A DNA stretch of 64,000 nucleotides from Lepeophtheirus salmonis (lineage: Eukaryota > Arthropoda > Copepoda > Siphonostomatoida > Caligidae), in contig NC_052136.2 in the NCBI RefSeq assembly GCF_016086655.4, forward strand, positions 9,424,001 to 9,488,000, read 5' to 3'. Of this stretch, positions 1 through 13,560 are shown piece by piece. Numbering within the stretch: the stretch's first letter is position 1; each line of letters opens with the position of its first letter. Made by a program: the position numbers and the translations under genes. Under the pieces are notes generated by a model. It did no database searches. It was not told the DNA's origin and saw only the letters and a program-made list of their open reading frames with translations.

Positions 1-47
1 GTCACTGTCTGGTCTTAAATATCGGTTCAAATTTCCTTATAAGAAAT

Positions 48-538
48 CTGCAGGATTATATACATATATTTTTGTTTGGGTGGGGGGCTGATTTTCGATT
101 ATTTTTTTTTTTAATTTCAAAATTTTATTTTTGAGAAAAAAATTCAAAAATTGAATTTTTTAGAAAAAAAAATTTAAAATTTAATTTTAAATATTAAATT
201 CTTTGAAAAAAATTCCAAAATATATAGCTATCTTGAAAAAATCAAAAAAAAATTCCAAAATCAACTACTATTCATAAAAAATCAAATTTTTTTAGAAAAT
301 GATTTCCAAAATCAACTGCTAGTCAGAAAAAATCAAATTTTTGAAAAAAAAATTCCAAAATTCACAACTGCTCACAAAACATTTAATTTTTTGGAAAAAA
401 GAAATGTCAAAATAAAAGTTTTCGAGAAAATCTTCACTGATTTAAAGCTATTGACAGAAATTTGAAAAAGTAAAATTACAAATCTTTAAGTTTCTAGTAA
501 AAAGCAATAATTCCACCCACCTCTTGCAGACGCCTCTG
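48..538. repeat. A/T-rich short inverted-repeat element, minisatellite core
   Basis: The block is an imperfect array of runs such as AAATTTTTTTCCAAAAAATT with a period of several tens of bases. It begins with an internal part of the family end (CTGCAGGATTATAT near 48) and finishes with TTGCAGACGCCTCTG at 524-538, close to the inverse of the family terminus CAGGGGCGTCCGCAGG. It belongs to the same family as the blocks near 3.7, 11.6, 19, 23.1, 23.6, 30.6, 45.6 and 50 kb. No coding content. Confidence 0.6.
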
Positions 539-1010
539 CCTTAAGACTGAGCTGATAAAAGTTCTGTATTGAATCGAGTCTCAACACTAGTATGTTCATA
601 CTTGTTTTGCACAAATACAAACAGAGAAACAGGAACGCATATATTTACCCATTTGAAAGTATCATGTACTATGTGCATATGTATGTTCTTTCTATTCATT
701 ATTCAATGATCATCTTTATTATCAAATTTTAAGAGTGTCTTTCAAATTCTATTAGTACAAAATTATTTTTTTAAAGTCATTATTAATTAATGTATTACGT
801 CATGATTCATCTATATATGATAACGAGTTGTATAATATACGATCTAGAACTCATGCAATATTTTTTGTTGTTACATACAGTGCAAGCTTTTTATCTTTCA
901 AACCTGTTATCCTAATTCCTTAATTCATCTCAATAAAAATTAATCACAATTGCATGTGCCATTGAAAGACAGAGATTAATAATGAGGATCTGTAGGGGAG
1001 TTATAGTTTT
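539..1010. other. Intergenic, no recognisable feature
   Basis: A+T-rich unique-looking sequence. A fragment reading CGAGTCTCAACAC at about 577-589 resembles the right end of the short elements near 22.98 and 48.0 kb. I see no gene. Confidence 0.4.
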
Positions 1011-2120
1011 AAGTCCTTTAGGACTCAGAGTAAAATTGAGGATCTACGACGGAATAATTTATGTCTATGCTGGATAAGATTTAGGATAGCTCATAGTGAA
1101 TCTAATGAAACGTCATGATAGCTAAAGTACTCCAGTTGTCTTTACATTGCTTTTTTACCTGTTCTACAAAAAAGTACCTGTCCTTCAGGTTGAAAAGTTT
1201 TGCTGTACGCATGTGCGAGAGTTATAAGTAAAAATAATGCCTGTCGATAAAAATTTGTTAAAATAAAGCAGAATCCAATGATTCTACAATAATAAAGAGT
1301 GGTCCATAAAAATCTGACCTCTTTGAATTTTAAACTTCAACAACGTATAATTGATTCATTAACACTATTATTATATGGGTTTGTGAGCTCTCTTAACCCT
1401 TAATGTAGCTGGCCTAAGTGGTAATTATAGTTTTCAGGCGGCGGCGGAAGGGCGGGTACACAGTGGATGTAGTCCTCTGTGGTATGCATTGTCTTTTATT
1501 TACTTTTAAATCATGACGTAGGGATTTGTTTTAAATAGATAGGTAGGTACCTTGTGTTTTACGAGTTTGTATATTTTAATACTCAAATGTATGTACGTCC
1601 TTTTAAATGTAATCCCTTACAGAATATATGTTTTAGTGTATGATTGTACCCCCAATCCAAAGGTATTCTTATTGACTTTGCTCCGGTCCTTTGCTTCCGT
1701 CTGTAGGTGGTGTTCGTGGAACATTACACTCTGTTATGGTGCCCCAGTGCTGGACGACAGTGACATTGATGGCCTCGGTGTTTGGATGATGGACACTTCC
1801 CCTTGACATGTACATGTTAAAAGTGGCCTATCCAACCTCACAAGACTCTTTTCGCCAACTTTATTGATAGCTCTCTGGAGAGGCTGGTGTGCATCCCAGA
1901 GATTTGTTGCATGGGCCCTAATGGACTTGAGGGAATTATACTGAGCTATTTTATTTAACTCATCCGTTTGACCTTTTTGACAGAGCCCTTATTACTCTCC
2001 AACTTTTCAGAATTTCTGACAGTGTATACTACAGTCTTGGAGACACCCAACAGCTTGGAGTGCGCGAATGGAGATTCTCGATCACGATCAAGTTGTCTTT
2101 TACTCGACTTGTACTTAAGT
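1011..2120 (-). mobile_element. Tc1/mariner-like element, decayed and internally deleted (copy 1)
   Basis: Collinear with the copy at 12642-13560, in the same orientation. Read on the minus strand, 2110-1800 gives a broken transposase N-terminus: a helix-turn-helix stretch around KLLGVSKTVVY, then a second one around SLKSIRAHA..QRAINKVGEK, followed by RPLLT. The segment around 1420-1490 resembles the transposase C-terminus (TEDYIH and a following FRRRL-like stretch in another frame). The catalytic DDE core between them is missing, and copy 1 has about 250 bp of extra sequence (about 1490-1735) that copy 2 lacks. Stops and frameshifts throughout, so this is a dead copy. Confidence 0.6.
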
Positions 2121-3640
2121 TTGTATTGTCTTGTAACTAATTGCTTATACTTAAATATATCGAAATATGAAGAAATTTAAATCCCTCAACCTCCATTAAT
2201 TATTGGATTAGTAAGTCTTCAGTTTTCAATGGACAACCCGGTACAATAGTCTCACATGTCAAAACGAACTTAGTTTGCATTAATTGTGGCCATTTGTCTG
2301 TTTAGACAACATATGTATATACTGTATTAACCTGTCTGACAAAACAATTGCGGGTCTCGGACGGTCAGACAAGTGTTAATGTAAAGTCCCGGTTATCATA
2401 TTCATTTCCCGTTTCTTTTTCAGCAGGTTCATGCAACTCTATATGTACAACGTACATGTTAATGTTATAACCAAGGACTACTATAAAAAAGCACCTGAAA
2501 CAAGGTTGAATCAGCATTTGACTGTAGTCTCTTTAACTTTATTCCTCATTGTTATTTGAGACGTTATAAAAGTGAATCAATAACGAACAAATCAATGAAT
2601 GAAAAATAATAAGTAATTTGAATAATTTGAGGACTGCGGCAGTAGGTGTTTCAGTTCTGTCTTTAATCCTTATCTATAGTAGTTTTTCCAATAGGCAATC
2701 ACGTAAGTTTTATGAATCAGAAAAGTTTTATTTTGTTTCATAATGATAGTACACATTTAAAGTTTTGTTTTAAACAGTTTCCTACATCATTGTTCATGGA
2801 CTGAATAAATCGATTATCTTGACTTTAATACCCAGTCATTTTTCATTTCTTCGCCTCTCTTTAAAAATACTTTTCAATGATAAGTTCTAGACGGATATTT
2901 ATTTTATACAAAATGATGAAAAATATAAAAAACAACATATTTTATTTCTTAAAAAGGAATGATGAGTTGATTACATAATTAGTAATTGCCAATTCGGAAA
3001 GTGCTTTAATAATGTTGATTTTGCCAAAATAAATACGGTTTCAATTACCCAAGTTGAAAAAATTCCACCGGTTTAAAATTCTTGCCTGACATAACATAAA
3101 TATGATGGATCAATTTTAGCTCTTTTTCCTCATTAAATGTGGAGTTATTCGTCTTCAAATAATTGCAAATTATTACAATGAACTGAAAAAATTGTTTTTT
3201 ATATATTAGAAATTGAAGCAATTAAGTGATTTTCATAAATTACACTAATAACAAACTCAGGTGTTAAATAACAGTTAGTCTAATTTGATAAAATATTCTG
3301 CCAAATCATTTTTTGGCAATATTTTGTTACCCGGTAAATGCACGTTCCTCACTACTCCATTGCATAATAGCCACTCACTGTATTTCCAAGATAACTTTAA
3401 AATATCGTCTCTATTACAAAACATCGACCCCCCTTCTTCTACTTCTACAGCCTGATTACCAAGTAGGATAATAAAAGGAATCTATCTTGCCTCACCCTGT
3501 ATAAACATATGGAACTGTTTAAATACTTAGAGGAGGACATTGACAGTTTCAGCTAGAGATAATTCTGAGAAATACCTGTACTCTTGAAATCGAACCAAAA
3601 ACATTAATGTCAAAAATACTTGCATTTTAACCCCAAAAAA
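2121..3640. other. Intergenic, no recognisable feature
   Basis: A+T-rich sequence with no convincing exon, RNA gene or repeat that I can identify. Confidence 0.4.
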
Positions 3641-3649
3641 GTGAACTCT

Positions 3650-4345
3650 GTCGGGATACAGCCCCTCCATCTGACCCCGAATTAATTTTTGCTTTTTACT
3701 AGAAAATTAAATTATATTTTTTTCCATAAAATTTTATATTTGAAATGTTATTTATTTATATTTCTTGTCAAAGCTTTGAATTTTTTTAGTTTTTTAAGAA
3801 TAGCTATGAATTTTTTTATTTTTTTCCAAAAAATTTAATTTTTACTGAATAGCTGTGGGTTTTGATTTTTTTTTTTGAAAAAATTTAATTTTTTCAAAAT
3901 GGCTATAGATTTTTGAAATGTCTTTCCAAAAAATTTATCTTTTTCTGAGTGGCTGTTGTCTTGTTAAATGTTTTTCTATAATTTTTTTTTTTCAACAGCC
4001 GTGTGTTTTTAAATTTTTTTCTAAAAAATTAAATTTTTTCTGAATGGCTATAGATTATAAGGTTTTTTTTTCAAAAAATTTAATATTTTTGGCAAAAAGA
4101 TTAAAAGCTGTAGATATTTTTTTGAGAATAGTTATGGATTTTTTAAATTGTTTTCCAAAAAAATTAATTTTTTTATATTGTGAAGGAAAAAAAACCAAAA
4201 AACCAAGCCCACCCAAAAGAAAAAAATATATATTTATGTGTACCCCCCTGTTATTGATACTGTTGAGGCGTAAAAACAAAATTCGAAATTTAAAAAAAGA
4301 AAAAAAAAAGACTTCACTCACCGTAAAACCGGCTCTGTCTATATT
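3650..4345. repeat. A/T-rich short inverted-repeat element, minisatellite core
   Basis: Starts with a GTCGGGATACAGCCCCTCC segment followed by the family phrase TTTGCTTTTTACTAGAAAAT, runs through many imperfect T-rich/A-rich units, and ends in AAGCCCACCC and TACCCCCCTG near 4208-4248. Same family as the 48-538 block. Apparent open frames here on both strands come from A/T low complexity. Confidence 0.55.
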
Positions 4346-5460
4346 GTCGTTCTGAGTTCATGAATGCAAAAATTATTACAAATTTATTAATCATAAATAG
4401 GATCTAATAAAAGATGTAAACAATACAACAGGTGACGAATAAATGTATGTTTTTATATTTCAGAAACACTTGCACATATGCAAAATATATGATGACCCTT
4501 TGTGATACATCCCATCACAGGATACAAAAATATTATTTGTATCCTGTGATACCACTACTTTTTGTGCAAGAATAGGGAATTAATAATAATTACATCTATA
4601 CACAGACACAGTGTTACCTTTATGATATAACGCAACTTTTATTTGCATATCATAGCCAAAATTTCCTCATAAAAATAATAAAATGGCCAATATATATATA
4701 TACTATATAAACGACGAAGGGTCAAACAGAAATTGTATTCCTGTCCTTTTGGAAACGGAGCATATGTATAGAATAACTTATTATTTTGTGTATTTATCAA
4801 AAAAAAAAAAATAATTAAATAGCATGCTTTATCAATCAGAGGAGGGGATAGACAGCTAACAACAAAATATATAGTGTATTTTGTATTAGGGATGTAACGC
4901 TATACAGAATATAAGTTCCAATTGTGATGCGAAAAGATAATTATTGGCAATGTGGGTTGGAATAGACTTCATCTGTTGTTTCAAAGAACGGATGGAGGAG
5001 GAAAAGAAGGAGGTAACGAAAATAAACACACTCGTCAAATCCTCTTGCATCATATTGCATAAGATGAGCCCCAAAAATAAGAATGAATATTTGCAAACAA
5101 GTTTTTATCTTATAAAAACTAATAACAGTGGTTTTACAGGGTGTTTGTTACCTATGTTAACAAAATAATTTACATTGTAATTTGTTGTCAGCTGTCGATT
5201 TATATCCTTTTTTCTACTTAGCAGTGATCTGAGCCTGAATTGTTTGAACTCGAATTTGGTTTTGCTAAATTGTTAACAATTCACAATCAATATAAATAGA
5301 AGCGCACCAATTGATTGGAAACTAATTGATTCTGGCAACTACAAAAAAAAGTTAGGATTTACAACTTGAGGGTTTAACACTCCAATAACTATATTAGCAA
5401 TTATAAAACATAAACATTCATTGATTTAATTTATAAGAGAATGTAGGATAACATTCACAA
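4346..5460. other. Intergenic with one dispersed repeat copy
   Basis: 5165-5300 resembles segments at 20690-20830, 51740-51880 and (inverted) 16490-16580, sharing phrases such as TTGTTGTCAGCTGTCGA and a weaker TTGATTGGTTGAA-like part. The rest shows no gene. Confidence 0.35.
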
Positions 5461-5461
5461 G

Positions 5462-5726
5462 TAGAATGGGCACTTGATAGAGCCCCAAACCTCCGCCTAT
5501 AATCAAATTAAACTATATATTTCAATTTGTTACCAAGTCATGTTGGATTATGCATCTTTAATGTTTTGTGCTAACTTTAACCTTGAACTCTTGGAATTTA
5601 ATGGCCACTGTGACTACATATAATCTTTATTCAAAATCGGTTTGTAACATAAGTTGTAACTCTGATGACTATCGAACAAACAAACACAGCCTGAAGTATA
5701 ACCTCCATTCAACTTCGTTGCGGAGG
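5462..5726 (-). repeat. CCTCCGCCAACGAAGTT-type dispersed element, inverted copy
   Basis: Reverse complement begins CCTCCGCAACGAAGTTGAAT and ends AAGTGCCCATTCTA. Three further copies lie in plus orientation at 28934-29162, 29680-29931 and 30143-30484. Shared internal phrases are GTTTGTTTGTT..GTCA near the start, a GATTTTGATCAAACTTG-like stretch, TTTTGAGAGGTCAA-like sequence, and the terminal GAGTGCCCATTCTA. Confidence 0.65.
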
Positions 5727-8700
5727 TAGCAAACTTAAAAAGAGAAATAGCACAAATTAAGGACAAAGTTACAGCACGTCGTTAACTTTATTTATATCAC
5801 GTAACCTTTTATACAAAAGGAAACAGTAAGAAAGGTCCAAAATGAGTTGGTAGTTCTTCCCAACTATTCACAACCTAACAAGAGCTAAATCTAAAGCGAC
5901 TGATCAACGTCCAGATCACTGATTAAGATAAAGAAGCTGAAACATTTCTTACAAACGTAAGAAGAGACTATTGAAGAGAATAGCGGAAGTTTAGGTCAAA
6001 GCATGACCAAGTGGCGAAACGAATCACCACATGATCCATATTTGTACAAGGTATTGGTAGTAGGAACAGTTTTTTTATATGTCCGGTAGGAGTGTTGAAT
6101 ATCACTCCATAACTGACAACGTAGTCTCCATGAATTCACCCTTTTAACTTAATTAACATTGTCAATTCTACTGAGGGCAGAAAAGTTGATTACGGTATAA
6201 GGGATAACGACAAATAAAGATATAGTGAAGCCATTAGTGGTATCATAAAAAGCGAGATCTTGCATGAGAAAACAAATATCAGTACGACCACGAATATAAA
6301 TTCAAATAGTAAAATGAAACTCTGGTATGTCAATAAAAATAAACTGTAAATTTACCTGGTCATCCTGATAATTTTAAGAATGTTTGGGAGGAGAGAAGAT
6401 AAGCTGGCATGACATTAGATTAAATTAGTTGGGAGTAGCTATGATATGAAGGAAATAAACAAAATCCCAACCCGTATCTAGCAATGATACAGGAAGGAAT
6501 TACACCAATGTCGATCATCAATTCTACTGCGGCCCCAACAAGAACATATAGCTTATACTAACTCCACAACAATTCATCTTAGGTACGTTTCTTCTTTTCG
6601 CGCACTATGCTTATTTTATTGTTCTCTTTTCTATAATAATTATGACAGCTTTAATAAATAAAAAAATATTTTCAGCTACCGATTACAAAATAATGCAATG
6701 TTCAAATTTTTTTTTTTTTTAAATCTCTAACCATGAATCTACTTAAGCTAACAGGCAGGTTTCGCTATTTTGTATTAAAGCTTTTGCTAAGGGTAACGCA
6801 GGAACTGCAGTCATATATATTCTCCTTTTCCGACAGGTAGAAAGTAACTAATTGTTAGTGTGAGAGACTGCACAAGGCTAGGGTATTGCTGCCAGTAAAA
6901 TTTAGAATGTTATAAATATTACTCCCACTTACTGGGCCTGATTTTACTGTATCTAGTATTTAACAGAAAAAACTGCTGACTAATCGGGAAAATTGTTTAT
7001 CGATGAATTCTTAATTATATACATCAAAGACCGAATATTAATTGTTTTTTCTAGGGTGGCCCCTGTCTCTTAAAACCTATAGTCATATCCGTTCTAGCTC
7101 TCCCTCAATATTTCTTACGCTAACAGCTATAAAAAGTTTGTACAAATAGGGAGCAATAATAATATTTCTAATGACGAAGAATAAAATTTTGAATCCCACG
7201 ACCCAATAAATGGAATTGGGTTATTAAAATGAACACTTATATACATCTATCCTTCCAAGTTATATAGAGTTTGAAAAATATAGTAATATATTGCTTTATC
7301 TGAGTTTACTTCTAAGTAAATTACACTCTTGAATGTGTTATGATTGTCAATAATGTGTTGCGTAAGAAACGCTTTTATATGATGGAAAAATTATTTAGTA
7401 TGAAAAATTATGTTTATTGATAAGCAGTCATCAAAACCTTTTATTATAATATTCATATAATCATTGAATTTCAGAGGAAAAAAAATTATTTATCTTAATT
7501 TTCAATGTCACATAAGCGTTCTTGACTAAATAATAATTTGTTTACATAGCCACAAATAGTGACACCACCTTCTGACAAAGAGATTGAAAGAAAAAACATA
7601 AGTATTTTTTACTTTTTTGAAAGAAACAATGAGATCTCTCGACAGTCCAGCGTTTTGACTGCAAATTAAGTTCAAAGCCTCTAGATGACGTCACAAAAAT
7701 ATCAATACCAGGAAGAAGGTAGTCAACCGTCAACTAGTACAACGTCAATGTAGGAGCTGCCTTTAGACCCTAATTAAGGGTCATTATTGAAGCCGAAGGA
7801 GAATAAATTGAATGAAAACTTAGTTAACTAAATATAATATCTAAGCTTTAATTTATAAAAACAAATTCAATACATGTTAATAAAAGTGAAAATTCATAAT
7901 TAAGCTATTAATGTATTCTTTTTTTGCAACACTCGGTATATTTTAATACTATAGCTAATTGCAGTGGCGTCATCTTGTGGATAAGGACTTAAATTTTTGT
8001 TTTAGATAAAAATATGGAATGATGATGTAGAAAAAAGTTTTTTTGACCAAAACATTCAAATTATAGTATTAATAAATAAGTATGTTAACGACATAGAGAG
8101 CGATCTAATATTTTTAAGTGCGTCACTGCTTTTTACATTTGATTCTATTTTTATTTAATTTTTTTTTCATGGAATTCTTCCCTTTGATAGAAGTATAGAA
8201 TGATTTCATACAAGATTGGGAGTGATTGATGTATAAGCAAATATATTTTCCATTGTTTTCGACAACTAACTTTAGACTTCAAAAAACTTCCCATGCTTTT
8301 GCTCCGTGTAAGCACTCAATGTATTTCATCTCTAAGATAATAACCTACTAAAAAAATTAAATGGCGTTTCCACTTCTTCAACAATAAATATCATTTGATA
8401 GTTCTATATTTTTAATTTTTGAATCGCAAGTTCGGATGTTAGTGCCAATAGAAATATGAAGACCATGGGAAGCCCGAAATGGAGAATTATAATACATTAG
8501 CGAATTAACTAAAAAAACGGAAACCCCAATTAAGGTACATTTAGTCTTGCGTTGGTCCTTATTTATTTGGTCCCATCCCGTCTAGGCACCATTCCTGTTG
8601 GTCCTTTGAACTTTTCATCAAAAAGTCATTGGTTTATTAAGCCAAATAATATATTTGAGATATGTATTACGATTATTGCACATATCTTGCCAAAAATATC

Positions 8701-8735
8701 CCAGTTGTCATAATAATACGAACATAATATATTTT
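5727..8735. other. Intergenic, no recognisable feature
   Basis: Two stretches share CAATTCTACTG followed by G/C-rich sequence (about 6165 and 6522), but I could not build an element around them. No exon with convincing splice sites was found. Confidence 0.3.
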
Positions 8736-8789
8736 ACATAGTTATATATTTTTTGTTACTATATAACCAAATAATAAAAAAGGAAAGAC

Positions 8790-8935
8790 GCCCACAATGA
8801 CGTCACAAGGGATCAATTTTACCTTCTTGAAGGATTGACTTGTGGGACTGGATGGGACCGGACCGCAGTCCTCGGTCCTATATAAGAACTGACACAACAC
8901 TATGATATACAACCAATATTTAACTAAACCAACAT
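8790..8935. repeat. Short inverted-repeat element, GACTGACACAACACT-end family (partial)
   Basis: Contains ATGACGTCAC, then GGGACCGGACCGCAGTCC and the right end AAGAACTGACACAACACT. The same order of blocks occurs at 46897-47114 and 51345-51556. The family ends read AGTGTTGTGTCGGTCC on the left and the inverse on the right. Confidence 0.5.
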
Positions 8936-8939
8936 AATT

Positions 8940-11586
8940 CAAATAGTTGGAACATATTTTAAAATGTCACGTTTGCAAATTGAATAAAATATTTAAGAGT
9001 TTTCTTGATTTACACGATAAGAGTTGTATTTTTTTAGTGAGTGAAAAATAAATCACAAATTAAAGTTATAGGAATATTGCTCCAGGAATTATATAATAAT
9101 CAAGGATATTATTTTTGTAATTAAAAAACTAGTTGGAAAATTAGAAAAGAAAAAAACGGTTGTTATGTTAAATTATCATTCGGAAGTTAGTAATATCTAC
9201 TATCTTTTTTGTAAAATACCTAATAAAACAAATATAGGTATATGAATTTAAATATAATTAGTCAAACGAAACCGTTGCCCTGAGGAGATACAATGATGCA
9301 GCGTGTTAACACTTTTTGCAAGATGTCGCCTTTCATATGACGTCACTCTGTCATTTTTCTTACTAAAGTAGGCTGGGATTGGGATATCAATAAATAAAAA
9401 AGAGAGTGATTGATGAAGCCTAGCTCACACTCTAAAATTGGTGTGGGGAAAGAAGAAATTATTTTATTCTTTAATTTTGTTCTTTTTTGAATTTCCCACC
9501 AAAGAGAAGAGGCCTGAGTTTTCAATTATATATATATGATTTATTGATTGTTATTATAATAATAGATTTATAGTTTAAGTTACAATGGTCAATCATTGTG
9601 AGAGGTGGGAACTTGGACTCCATAGTTTCATATATATTTTTACATTAATTATATATGAAAAAATAACACAGAATAAACATCATAATCTTTTATCGAGAAT
9701 AAACAAACTATTGACTTAACAAAACTCAATATGTGTAGAGATTCAAAGATTCTTATGAAATTCAAAATTCCATGGCAAAAAAAAAAGAAGAACTTGTCAA
9801 ATTCACTATTCTTGGCAGGGGTTTATCTCGATCCTAGATATTGTCTTCTACTAGAAGAATCTCATAAGATGTTGGACAGATAAGTTATCATTGAAACAGC
9901 AATAAAAATGTTTCACATTAACAAAGAAGAAGGCATATTGACGGAATTGGACTCTATAATAAATGACAAGAATTAAATATTCTTTCGAAACGTTCCAAGA
10001 GAACTCATCCAAAATTTTATCCCAGCACAAGAAAAATAGTATTGAAGGATGTAATCATAAATGTTTAGAATGGACATCAACTCCGAGGAAAAACAGCCTT
10101 TGACGCAATAAACAAAGATTCTTCAATGTATTCCTCAGACATTCGTTCTCTTCTTAAACATTATTGGCAATGCTATCATCACAATTGAGTATCGAATGAT
10201 TGTTCTCTGGTATCTCGTTCCTTTTAAGTGAGCAGAAGGGATCAATTGATCATTGAATGGAGGATCTACTACATGTAATCATTTTCTTAAGAGCAAACTG
10301 GGATATGTAAATAATTGTTACTTGTTTTTTCTAAAATATAATTTGTAAATATACATAATCGAATGGAAAATGTTTATTTTTGAAGTTTTTTTATCTTCCG
10401 TTTGTATGAAAATCAAAGATTTAAACTTAAGTTTCTATTATTTTATACTTTTGTATATGGAACACATTGCAGAATATGAGAATGTTTTTTATCTTTTTGT
10501 CCTAATGTTCATCAAGATTAACATACATATATTTATCCAAGTGTGTGACTAAAACAGGAGCTGAAATGTAACTACCCTTTCGCCCTGCGGAAGTTTTGCC
10601 ATCATACATATATTATAGCATAAATGTATATCCGACATATAATTTAAGGTCTTCCTTTACTTCAACTTGAAGTCCTTTGTAGTTAATTATGAAATTATGG
10701 CATTTGAGTAATTAATATGAAATAGTTGTTGCTTCTAATTATAATGAATGCGAACTGTTTGAAATGTTCTATTTTAAAATATATTAAAATTGAATTAAAT
10801 GCACTAATTTTACACTACTGAATGCAAAAGGCATTACAAAGGACTTCAATTGGGGGGAGACTAATTTTAAATCTTAAATTATATGTAGAAGATACATTTA
10901 TTCTATAATATATGTATGAGGGTGAAACTGCAGAGGGCGTAACATCCTAGAACCCTCACTTCAACATCAATAACTTGCCAATTTTTTTCGATTATCCTAA
11001 AATTGATGCAGATATATTACTTCTCAAAAAATAGACTGTTGTAATTTCCTACACTAATTTTCAAGGACAATTACAGACATGTGGCGAAGTAGAGAAGAAT
11101 ATTTTCGTAAATTACATATACTAAGGTACACTATAAAAAATAAAAATAAACTTGGATTATTCATAAATAGCATCTACATCTTGCGATCATTTTGGCATGA
11201 AATAACACTCGGGAGCAAAGTGTTAGAAAGTTTCATTTTATTGATAATATCAGGGATCTTCATCTAATATTGAAATAATTCATGATCCAATAATGGAGAT
11301 TTTATCGATCCAACATAATCAAACTTTATTTTAATCTAAAAACTCTCGATAACTGAATCAATAATTATCCAACTGAAGGCTTACGTAGTATTTTATGTAA
11401 TCACTCAGTTCATAAAAACAAAATTAAAATTCGAAACAATTTGCAACTTCTGGAACCAATTTCATAACGTAGTACTTAAGCTGTAATAGCAATTTAAATA
11501 TTGACAATTTTTTCAGCAAAATTTAATTTCACTAAATATATTTCAAATAATATAATAAACTAGTTAACTTATTTATGTTGTATAAA
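8940..11586. other. Intergenic, no recognisable feature
   Basis: No exon-like segment or RNA gene recognised. Two short phrases recur in opposite orientation: TCCTTTGTAGTTAATT near 10672 and CAAAGGACTTCAATTGGG near 10838. They flank about 200 bp that could be a decayed foldback element. Confidence 0.3.
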
Positions 11587-11731
11587 CATTTACAGGGGCG
11601 TCCGCAGGGATTAATAATAATAAAAAAATCGCACAAATTTTATTTATTCTCATTAAAAAAAAAATTCTAGTAAAAAGCAAACATTCCTTTAGTTGGGGGA
11701 GACAACCCCCTAAGGAGTCCCCTCATTTACA
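11587..11731. mobile_element. Miniature inverted-repeat element with flanking direct repeat
   Basis: A 129-bp element begins AGGGGCGTCCGCAGG and ends AAGGAGTCCCCT, whose inverse AGGGGACTCC pairs with the start. It is flanked on both sides by CATTTACA (11587-11594 and 11724-11731), a 7-8 bp target-site duplication depending on how the shared A is assigned. This length is typical of hAT-type transposition. The interior carries the family phrase TTCTAGTAAAAAGCAA. It is the clearest complete member of the CAGGGGCGTCC family in the window. Confidence 0.7.
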
Positions 11732-12641
11732 ATAAATTATACATTTCGAGTGGGGACTCAAAACTAATAACAGGATTAAATTACGATTTTATCGCCGTTT
11801 TTGTTAATAATGAGATTTCATTACGAAACCAAACGATAGCTGAAACAATATTAAACAAGTTTTGTTTTTTATACCATGTCTCAATGTAAAAATGTGGGGA
11901 CCGCAACAAAAAAAAGCAAAAGTATTTTTTTTTTTGGGTGGGGGTTCTCTTTTTCACTCAGCCAAGAATAGTTCAAAAAACTTATATAGTAACAATATAG
12001 CTGACTTTCTTGCCTGCCTCTATGTAACCCTCCTACAACCTTGACCTCAGTCTTAGTTTGTGGAGTCTTGTAGAAGAATATCTGCTGCACCTCTCATCCA
12101 AAGTAGGATTCGCTCCGAACTTCCATCACGTCATAGACACGGGCTTCGTCGTCAAGAGCTGCCGATCTGTTGTGTCTAGCCTGTAGTTTCTTGTAAAGGA
12201 GGACATATCAAATATAAAATATAGCTAAATATAGTTTTAAACATATCACAAATTGGGGTTTAGGTGTTTTTTCTTGATTCCATAGAATCTACATATATGT
12301 AACATAGAAAATAAATAATAAATTAACATTATTTAATTTAACATAATTAAAGTGATATCATAAATTGGTAAGTAAGATTACGAGAATTTTAAATTTATAT
12401 TTGAATGTTTTTTGTCTTTTTTTTTTTTTTTTTTTTTGCTGTTTGCTGACCCAATTTCCCCCCAAACACTAATGTTCATTTTTGTAAATTGTGTGAATTT
12501 TGAACTTTTTTACTGGCCTATTTTTTTTTTTTTTAATTGGTAATCTGAAGAATAAAATTCAGTAAACTCCATTTTTTATTATATTATTATTCAAACCCTG
12601 ATTGAACGTTCGATGTGCTAATAAAAGATGTAGTTATAATA
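11732..12641. other. Intergenic, homopolymer tracts
   Basis: Holds a poly-T tract of about 20 bases near 12416-12437 and a second T run near 12522-12534. No gene seen. Confidence 0.35.
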
Positions 12642-13560
12642 TACGAGTCTTTGTTGGACTCAGAATAGAATTGAGTATCAACATCGGAATAATTCTTACC
12701 AAAGTCCTTGTTTATTTCCTTTTCTTCCTTCGTCACAGCTGATTGTAGCTGATATAATAAAACGTCATGACAGCTAATCTGCTCTCCTCCAATACATGCT
12801 TCAAATTTTCAGGGATACCATGTTGATGTTCGGTTTCTTTTTTTAACATGTCCAAAATACCAAGGACTTTTCATCATACTAAAATCTCACTGAATTAATT
12901 AACTCTACCGAATGATCTCCTTTGAATTTTAAACTTCAACAAGATATAATTTACTAATTCAAATATAATTCCAACAAAATTAATACTACAAATAGATGTG
13001 GGTCTGAGCTCTCTTAATAATTAATGTAGCCACCCTTAGTGACAATTATAGCTTCCAGGTGGCGGCAGAAGGCTTATTATCTGCTTTGGATATAATCCTC
13101 TCTCATGGCGTCCCATTGCTGACTGACAGTGGCTTTGTGGGCATCGTTGATTGTATGAAAGGCACTGCACTCCTTCCACTCAACATGCACCCTAAGTTTG
13201 TACTCGAGGGGTTGGGCATCAGGTATGTTGGGGTGGGCAAAAGAGTTCAAAAGAATAATTCAAAAGAGTCTTACAACAGAGGAGATGGGGTTCTTTCATT
13301 GCTGGTGTCAAAAGTGGCCTCTCCACCCTCATAAGGTACTTTTCACTTACTTTTTTGATAGCTCTCTGGACAATCTGGTGTGAAACTCCGAGATCTCTTG
13401 CATAAACCCTCATGGACTTGAGGTCATTGACCTGGTCACTTTTCTTTAATTCCCCCGGGTCCAGTTTGGGATTTTTGACAGAGCTTCTTCCTTCTCCCTG
13501 TCCAACGTTTCGAGCTTGCTGACAGCATAGACGTTGAAGCACCCAAAAGGTGTAGTCGTC
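12642..13560 (-). mobile_element. Tc1/mariner-like element, internally deleted (copy 2)
   Basis: The minus-strand frame 13542-13219 encodes a transposase DNA-binding region: DLKSMRVYARDLGVSHQIVQ (second helix-turn-helix) then AIKKVSEKYLMRVERPLLTP, typical of the Tc1/mariner N-terminal domain. About 13210-13040, in another frame, reads VSQQWDAMREDYIQSR and CRHLEAIIVTKGGYI, the usual C-terminal end of these transposases. The roughly 150-residue DDE/D catalytic core that should separate them is absent. About 12642-12870 (start GGACTCAGAATAGAATTGAG) matches the outer end of copy 1 and a fragment at 45880-46040. Confidence 0.75.

Noticed and set aside
1552..1806. 84-codon plus-strand open frame
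   Set aside because: Lies across the decayed Tc1/mariner copy and its insertion; transposase similarity is on the other strand.
4044..4355. Overlapping open frames on both strands
   Set aside because: Inside the A/T-rich minisatellite element; codons are almost all Lys/Phe/Ile from homopolymers.
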